Shown here piece by piece: positions 58,169 to 64,000 of a stretch of 64,000 nucleotides of DNA (positions are counted from its first letter, which is position 1; each line of letters opens with the position of its first letter). The notes beneath the pieces are model-generated. The model was not told the DNA's origin. It saw nothing but the letters and a program-made list of their open reading frames with translations, and did no database searches. The stretch covers positions 258,120,812 through 258,184,811 of the forward strand of contig NC_134531.1 in the NCBI RefSeq assembly GCF_050624435.1, in the 5' to 3' direction. The translations under genes were made by a program, and so were the position numbers. This stretch comes from Tenrec ecaudatus. Taxonomy: Eukaryota > Chordata > Mammalia > Afrosoricida > Tenrecidae.

Positions 58169-59604
58169 TCAAAATAAAAAAAGAAGTTGATAATAGTGAT
58201 AGTTTCACAATGTAATGAACATACTTTGTCAATAAATTGTTCCAGTAAAGAATATTGAAACAGTCAATGGTTTGTTGCAAATATATGTACATATATATAT
58301 ATATATAATGCTATATTTCCCCCCAAAAAACAACCAGACAAAAAACAGAATCAGGCCTCCAGAGTCACTTAAAATACTAACTTAGAGACTAGCCGGGACA
58401 TGTTGCTTTTCCAGCACAGGAATGAAAGGAGGTCATTACATCACAGGCTATTCTTATTAGCAACTAAGCTACAGAGATAAATGAAGAATTATTACCTTGT
58501 TTAAATATCCTGAAAAGAAAGAGCATTACTTTAATGGGAACATAAGTTCAATGATCTTTGAGAAAAGAAAAAAAACACTACACCAAAATGTCATGGAATA
58601 TAGCAGCTTTCAGAGTCCTAAAGGAAAGGGCTTGCACACTCAGCCAGAGTTCAAACACCATACACTCCGTCCGACGGCAAGTCTGACACTCAGAGACCGT
58701 TACTTTCGTAAACACACATTAAAATAGGCTAACGTTTAAAATATAAATCCTGGTTCTCTGATCTATTCTTCCAGTGCACAATTAGGAATCTGGCATTCTG
58801 AGGGGAGGGTCAGTGTTAATTAGATCACTAAATTCAACTGCTTTTCGCATGTAAAAAGGATAGAAAGCAAACTGTGGAAGAGAATAATCAGCATAGCAAC
58901 AGTGCCATCTCTTGGCCAAAGCTGAAAGTGATTCCCTCCCCCGCCCTCCCTTTCATTAATTCTTCAAGATTTATTTTAAGATGATAAACAATTTCAAGTC
59001 TTCCTTCTAACATGTCACTGTTTCATCTACATCAATTTTGGGTGCAGAAAGTAAAGCAACCACTGAAGACGATACTCTTTAAAAAGTGAGATTATAGACA
59101 AATAATATTATTAATCACTGATTGATCAATATATTTATTCTTTATCTTTATTCATGGTTGTATAATAACCAATACAGTTCAATGGCTACCACTCATATGA
59201 TGTAAATATGAGCAAAAGAAAGCACCTAGTAAGGCAGACTTAAAAGTTCCTTTACACAATATGGCAAGCTCTTTCTCCCTCATCTCAGAAACTCTGGCAG
59301 TTAAGACTAGGAATTTTAAAAATTGAAAATGAATACAAATGCATGCATCCTGCAATTAGGCTTTTAGCCATTTAATATTCAAATTCAGTCTTACAACTTA
59401 TACAGAAAGGAAAGTAGGTATATAATTAATAAAGTAAAGGATGTATAAAAACACATTAGACCTTTTTCTTTTTAATCACACTGTCAAAATGATAATTAGG
59501 TAGCTAAGTAAAAAACTGAAAGGCGAAATGTTTGAGGAAAACAATGAGCACACAGCACTTCCTCCTTATTGATAAAACTGTACTCTTTGTTGTTTTCAGA
59601 TTCT
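58169..59604. other. Unassigned AT-rich sequence
   Basis: About 1.4 kb, with a short (AT)n near 58290-58306. No gene or repeat recognised. Confidence 0.35.
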
Positions 59605-60000
59605 GGCCCGTAATCACCCCATGTACACGAGAATAAAACCCTGCCCAGACCCATGGCACCCACACAATCCTTGTTACTTGTAGCCCACTGAGCTCGCCAT
59701 TGCGTTAATCCACCTCATGAAGAGTCTTCTTCTTTGAAATGACCCTCTTACTTGACTACCATGGTGTTCTTTCCCAAGGTTTGGTCACTGCTAATAACAT
59801 GCCCAACCACATATGTAAGATGAAGTCTCAACCAACCTCCCTTATACGAAAAATTCTAGCTGTACTTCTTCCAAGATAGATTTGTTTCCTTTTCTGTCAG
59901 CTTGTGGTATAGTTTTACTCTTTCCCAATGCCATGATTCAAATGCATCAATTTTTCTTTGTCTCCTTTAGAATATTATTATCTTTAGAACAGACTATCTC
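59605..60000 (-). mobile_element. RTE LINE 3' end
   Basis: Minus strand: gaataaaaccctgcccagac, then tgcgttaatccacctcatga, ttcccaaggtttggtcactg and gctgtacttcttccaagata, the reverse of the RTE C-terminal and 3' region. Confidence 0.8.
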
Positions 60001-60592
60001 TTAAGAGGAGGAAATGTGCTTGAGTCCCGATATAAAATGAGAGGGTAATTCCTATGTTAATAGTACAAGATCTAGGATGAGCCTCATTAATAACTATCCC
60101 TTATGTTTATTTATGCTTGGTTGAAAGAGCAGGGGAGGACGGTGGGGGACAAAGGAGCTAACAACGAGTACAAGAAGAAAACGTTCTGAAACTCTGGTGA
60201 TCATGGCACAGCTCTTTTTAATGTGAGTGTATGATTCAATCATATGACATGTGAAGAACATACCAACCAATCTATTTTGAAAAAGCAAACACTGGCCAGG
60301 GAAAGGCTGGAGAAGAAGGCTGAGCCCCTCAAGCTGGAAGGCCCTCAAGGTACCACCAGTCACATCGCCTCTGCAGAGCAGAGTCAGCAGCTTAAAAGAT
60401 GTAATGCAAGCCAAGCTTGCAGGGCTGTCATTTGCTGATTTGGTAAACTCAAAGTAAGAACAAAAGCTGCAAGTATCCACTGGTATTCAAAATACATTAG
60501 GTGTAAATAATGCATCTAGGAATAAAAGTAGCAGTCAGAAATTAAATGGAATGCATAAAGATCTATATTCTATACCAAATATCAACTTTGGA
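60001..60592. other. Unassigned, overlapping open frames
   Basis: A 128-codon minus-strand frame (60094-60480) and a 64-codon plus-strand frame overlap here. Neither has a motif that I know, and no splice evidence is convincing. Confidence 0.3.
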
Positions 60593-60838
60593 GACAGAGT
60601 GTGGCACCCCATCATACTCAACTGGAAAATACTCCAAAAGGTAAAAAAAATATAAAAGACCTGAAACTATTTATAGGAAGGGAAGAGGAGAGGGAAGTAA
60701 AAAATGAGGAGCTGATATCAAGGGATTCAAGTAGAAAGACAATGCTTTGTAAATGATGATGGCAACATATGTACAACTGTGCTTGACATAATGGATGAAT
60801 GTATGGATTGTGGTAAGAGTCCCCAATAAAAGTACTAA
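60593..60838 (+). mobile_element. L1 3' UTR with internal deletion
   Basis: gagtgtggcaccccatcata and ctggaaaatactcc match mid-3' UTR (compare 52195-52235), then the sequence jumps to the terminal block gatgatggcaacatatgtac and ccccaataaaagta. Confidence 0.8.
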
Positions 60839-60891
60839 AAAGAAAAACACAAGAAAAATTCATTATTATTATTTTTAAATCTATACTCTAG

Positions 60892-61545
60892 GCATTGCTG
60901 TTGTTGTTGGGTGCCATCAAGTGAGCTCCTACCCACTGTGACCCCATGCACAACGGAACGAAACCCTGCCCAGTCCTGCACCAGCTCACACTTGTTCCTG
61001 TGCCTGAGCGCACTGATGCAGCCACTGTGTCAACCCATCCTATTTTTCACCGCCCGCCCCTCCACTCTATCAAACATGACGGTCTCTCCTGACAACATCT
61101 CCAAAGCATGGAAAATGTCCAACTTTCACATGCATATAATGCCATGGAGAATACCATGGTTTGGGTCAGGTACACCTTAGTCCTTAAAGTAACATCGTTG
61201 CTCTTCAATCCTCTAAAGAGGTCTTGTGCAACAGATCTGTCTAATGCAATCTGTCATTTGATCTCATGACTGAGGCTTCTATGAGCATTGATTGTGGATT
61301 CATGAAAGAAAATTCTTGACAACTTCAGCATTTTCTCAGTTTATCATGATGCCACCTTACCTACTGACCCAGTCATGAGGACTTTGGACTTTGTTATATT
61401 GAGTTGTGATCCGTATTGAAGGCTATCCTTGATGCTCATCAATTGGTCTTCATCAGCAAGTGCTGCATGCGCTTTGTCACTTTCAGCAAGCAAGGTTGCA
61501 TCATCTGCATATCGCAGGTTGTTAACAACCGTGAGGAGCATGGGA
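60892..61545 (-). mobile_element. RTE LINE, 3' half
   Basis: The (AAC)n-type 3' end lies at left (gctgttgttgttgggtgcca). Minus-strand frame 61344-61586 reads NNLRYADDATLLAESDKAHA, then LNITKSKVLMTGS: the RT catalytic YADD box and following thumb region of an RTE reverse transcriptase, with the catalytic residues intact in this fragment. Confidence 0.9.
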
Positions 61546-62195
61546 ACTCTGGAACACTTCGTTGTGCTCATTTGGAACTTGTACATGGATCAAGAGGCAG
61601 TTGTGAGAACAGAACAAAGGGATACTGCATAGTTTAACATCAGGAAAGGTGTGCATCAGGATCGTATCCTCTCACAATACTTGTTCAATCTGTGTGCTGA
61701 GAATATCAGAGAAGCTGGATTACATGAAGAGTGCGGCATCAGGACTGGAGGAAAGCTTATTAACAGCACATTGCATCATATGCATATGAACGTTGGTCTC
61801 TGAATTAGGAAGACTGAAGAATCGCTGCATTTGAACTGTGGTGCTGGAGAAGAGTACTGAAAGCACTACAGACTGCTAAAAGAACAAAGTGATCTGTCTT
61901 CCAAGACGAAAGGCCAGAGTGCTCCTTAGAGGCAGGGATAGCAAGACTCCACCCTACATACTTTCATCATATTGTCAGAAGAGCACAGTTCCTGGAGAAG
62001 GACACCATGTTTGGTAACGTGAGGGCCAGCAAAAAGAGGAAGGCCCCTGATGAGATGGATGGACACAGTGGCTGCATCAAGGGCTCAACCATAGGAACAA
62101 TTCTAAGGATGGAGCAGGACCACGCAATATTTCACTCTGTTGGGCATTGGGTCCTTATAGGTAGAAGTCTACTCTATGGTACCTAACAACAACAG
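61546..62195 (+). mobile_element. RTE LINE, 3' half, opposite strand
   Basis: Starts catgggaactctggaacact, continues aatactgcatag-like text (gatactgcatagtttaacat), then jumps past the YADD box and ends ggtacctaacaacaacagc. Head-to-head with the previous fragment. Confidence 0.88.
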
Positions 62196-62395
62196 CTTTT
62201 GTGATAGGTGCATAAATTTGAATCATTGTTGTACTGATGGGATTTCCTTGATGATATATAGATATAATCATATCACAGATAGCATTGCACTTCATGATGG
62301 GTTTAGGAAGATCCTTTCTAACAATGAATGGCATACCATTCTTCTGGATGGTGTAACTTGCAGCATAGTAAATCATATGATTTATTAATCCTAGC
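62196..62395 (-). mobile_element. RTE LINE endonuclease fragment
   Basis: Minus-strand frame reads KNGMPFIVRKDLPK, then CDMIISIYHQGNPISTTMIQ and IYAPITKA, typical of the APE-type endonuclease (xxISIxxQGxPxxxxxIQxYAP). Confidence 0.75.
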
Positions 62396-62431
62396 TATTG
62401 GTGAGCTGAAATGTAGTAGTACTGACCAGTT

Positions 62432-62466
62432 TACACTTGATCTTAGCCAAAAGGCTGAGAAGAAAT
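62432..62466 (-). pseudogene. U2 snRNA 5'-end fragment
   Basis: On the minus strand: atttcttctcagccttttgg followed by ctaagatcaagtgta, i.e. U2 positions 1-35 with three differences. U2 is the spliceosomal RNA that pairs with the branch point. The branch-pairing region GTAGTA is replaced on the far side. Direct repeats tagtactg (62417-62424, 62466-62473) flank it. A LINE-mobilised fragment, not a gene. Confidence 0.85.
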
Positions 62467-62484
62467 AGTACTGGCTGTTTTGAC

Positions 62485-62988
62485 CTGATAATTTGAAACC
62501 TTCACAACTAGGACAATAGGGAAAATCAGGGGAAAGGAGAAAATGTTGAAGTTGTCAAGGATTTAATTTTACTTGGATTTACAATCAATGCCCAGAGAAG
62601 CAGCAAGTACGATATAAAAGGCTGTACTGCATTAGGCAAATCTGCAGAAAACAGTCCCGGCCAAGGGTTAAAAAGCAAAGATGCAATCCTGAGGATGATG
62701 GGCCTGGCCTAAGCCATGGTGGTTTCAATCACCTGACACACAATCATATATAATGCCATGGATTGCCAGGAGAACAAATCTGTCTTGGAAGAAATATAAC
62801 CGGAGTGCTTCTCAAAGACAATGATGGAGACAATTCATCTCACAAACTTTGGACCTGCTTTGCTTGGTAAGGGAGAGGAAGACCCACAATAAGACAGACT
62901 GGAACAGTGGCTGCAGCATTGGGCTCAAACACAATAGATGTGAAGCTGATGCAGGACCAGGTGTTTCATTCCACTGTAACATACGAGC
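62485..62988 (+). mobile_element. RTE LINE, 3' half
   Basis: gaagttgtcaaggatttaat, then tctgtcttggaagaaatata, accggagtgcttctcaaaga and agtggctgcagcattgggct. Ends before the usual (AAC)n. Confidence 0.85.
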
Positions 62989-63089
62989 AGGTATCCCCAA
63001 ACACACACAAAGGAAACATCTCCACTGGGCGGAGCTTTCATACTATGCATTCCACCCGCATCCCCGCTGGGCGAGCAACTAGCAACTCA

Positions 63090-63445
63090 CTCTGAGTTAG
63101 AGCACCCAGTGGCATTGTCTGGGAAGGTTCTCTCTGGGCACAGTGAATTCTTTCATAAAAGCAGTTTGCTCGAACCTCGTTTTTTTTGTGAGGGCCGATC
63201 TAAAGAGAGCTTGTGGCTGTGAAATTTTGTTTCCTGTTCAGGAAAAATGCTGCAGAAACTGTTGCTATGTTGAACACAGGCTTACAAGGACAGCGCTATG
63301 GGAAAAACGCAAGTGTATGTGTGGTTTTGTTTCAAAAAAGGTGAAATACTGATTGATGACAATCTTTGTTCTGGACATGTCAACTTCCGAACAGACGAAA
63401 ATGCCGACAGTGGTGCATTTGGAATTTGTTCCACCATGTCAGACT
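63090..63445 (+). pseudogene. Mariner transposase, N-terminal part
   Basis: Tc1/mariner-superfamily transposase remnant. One frame reads KFCFLFRKNAAETVAMLNTG, matching the helix-turn-helix start of mariner transposases. Another reads KGEILIDDNLCSGHVNFRTD followed by ENAD, matching the linker before the second HTH. A frameshift separates them. The leader before ~63150 may be mariner 5' UTR. Confidence 0.85.
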
Positions 63446-63794
63446 GTTAACCAAGCTTTCCATTTAGAGGTTCTATAAGATTGTATGCTGGCCCTGGCCT
63501 GCCAAGTACAGGCACCTGAATCATCTCCAGGCCCCAATTTCCTACCCTAAGACTCCTCCATCCCAGCCTGTTGGATCGGGGTGGGAGTGAGTGAGGGGGT
63601 AGGAATAAGGGGAGTAGGAAACCTGGCTTCGAATCCCAAGCTCGCTGTGTGTCCCTGAGCATGTGGCTCCACCTCTCTGAGCCTATTTCTGCATTGGCAA
63701 ATGGACAAGGGTCACTTACTCCTCCACTAGTAAACTGAGTGTTGGGCCCTGTTGGGGTGGGGGGAGGGCAACAGTGTGTGGTAAAAAAGGCCTG
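63446..63794. mobile_element. MIR-containing segment inside the mariner
   Basis: About 350 bases with no mariner homology. Bases 63615-63735 are a plus-strand MIR: acctggcttcgaatcccaag, then ctccacctctctgagcctat and gcattggcaaatggacaa. Confidence 0.7.
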
Positions 63795-64000
63795 ATTTGT
63801 GGCAGACAGGAGACTGGTTTTGCCACCCCGACAATGCACCTGCCATCTCAGTGCACCATGGCAAAACACACCATGTCTCTCTTGACCCACACACCTTACT
63901 CACCTGACCTCACTCCGTGCGACTTGACTTCATTTTGTTTCTGTAAATTCAGAGGGACATGAAAGGACAGTGGCTTGACGACACAGACAAGATGAAGAAA
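63795..64000 (+). pseudogene. Mariner transposase, C-terminal part
   Basis: Frame reads CHPDNAPAISVHHGK, corresponding to HHDNAPAH with the second catalytic Asp. After a frameshift, TPYSPDLTPCDLTSF matches the YSPDLAPCDF block ahead of the third catalytic Asp. Runs off the window end. Together with 63090-63445 it brackets a missing centre of roughly half the gene. Confidence 0.85.

Noticed and set aside
60094..60480. A 128-codon minus-strand frame as an NSUN3 exon
   Set aside because: Does not contain the SAM-binding or DAPCS text expected of NSUN3; no clear splice sites.
62155..62395. A functional endonuclease gene
   Set aside because: Only a short RTE fragment within a mosaic, lacking the rest of the domain.
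1..64000. CRISPR array, bacterial operon or viral genome
   Set aside because: SINEs, L1, RTE, LTRs and a spliced mammalian exon show vertebrate nuclear DNA; no spaced repeats.

Overview
This is nuclear DNA from a placental mammal, almost certainly an afrotherian. The evidence is dispersed tRNA-derived SINEs of the AfroSINE type (head motif ggtagccctggtggcataat, tail motif actgccatcgagt), an RTE-clade LINE ending in (AAC)n, and L1 elements with an unusual 2.2 kb 3' UTR. I cannot fix the species. A tenrec-like or other small afrotherian is my guess from the L1 tail, but this is not shown by the sequence.

One protein-coding exon is clear: the terminal exon of NSUN3 (mitochondrial tRNA-Met cytosine-5 methyltransferase) on the minus strand at 46016-46286. 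It has a splice acceptor, the YSTCT motif and a stop codon. By inference, everything left of it is 3' UTR and downstream intergenic DNA, and everything right of it is NSUN3 intron. I could not find the upstream exons by eye.

The rest is mostly transposable elements, many nested. Regions: 0-4 kb holds SINEs, a short L1 tail and a diverged 200 bp direct duplication. 4-8.45 kb is an L1 with both ends and ORF1 but no ORF2. 8.6-10 kb holds nested L1 tails. 12.1-13.4 kb holds two L1 tails in the same direction. 14.9-20.7 kb is an L1 with 5' UTR, ORF1 and ORF2 but no 3' UTR. 22.8-23.5 kb is an L1 inside a SINE with a clean target-site duplication (TSD). 25-27.3 kb is a head-to-head L1 pair. 28-31 kb holds an older L1 tail, an RTE end, a solo LTR and a SINE. 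32.2-37.8 kb is a stack of L1 tails and a long L1 interrupted by a younger one. 38.6-40.9 kb is one RTE broken by two solo LTRs. 41.4-42.2 kb is a MIR split by a solo LTR. 43-51 kb is the NSUN3 region with SINEs and a MaLR-like LTR. 51.7-54.2 kb is an L1 tail with a 15 bp TSD. 54.9 kb is a palindromic MITE. 57.6-64 kb is an RTE mosaic with a U2 snRNA fragment, ending in a mariner whose centre is replaced by MIR-bearing DNA.

No new cellular system is evident. The most interesting material is in the L1 family: an ORF2-less (half-L1-like) element, a small open frame in the long 3' UTR, a ~248 bp tandem unit that separates two subfamilies, a hypervariable simple-repeat site in the 3' UTR, a two-unit monomer-like repeat in the 5' UTR, and a YY1-like motif at the 5' end. 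The nesting gives a relative age order.
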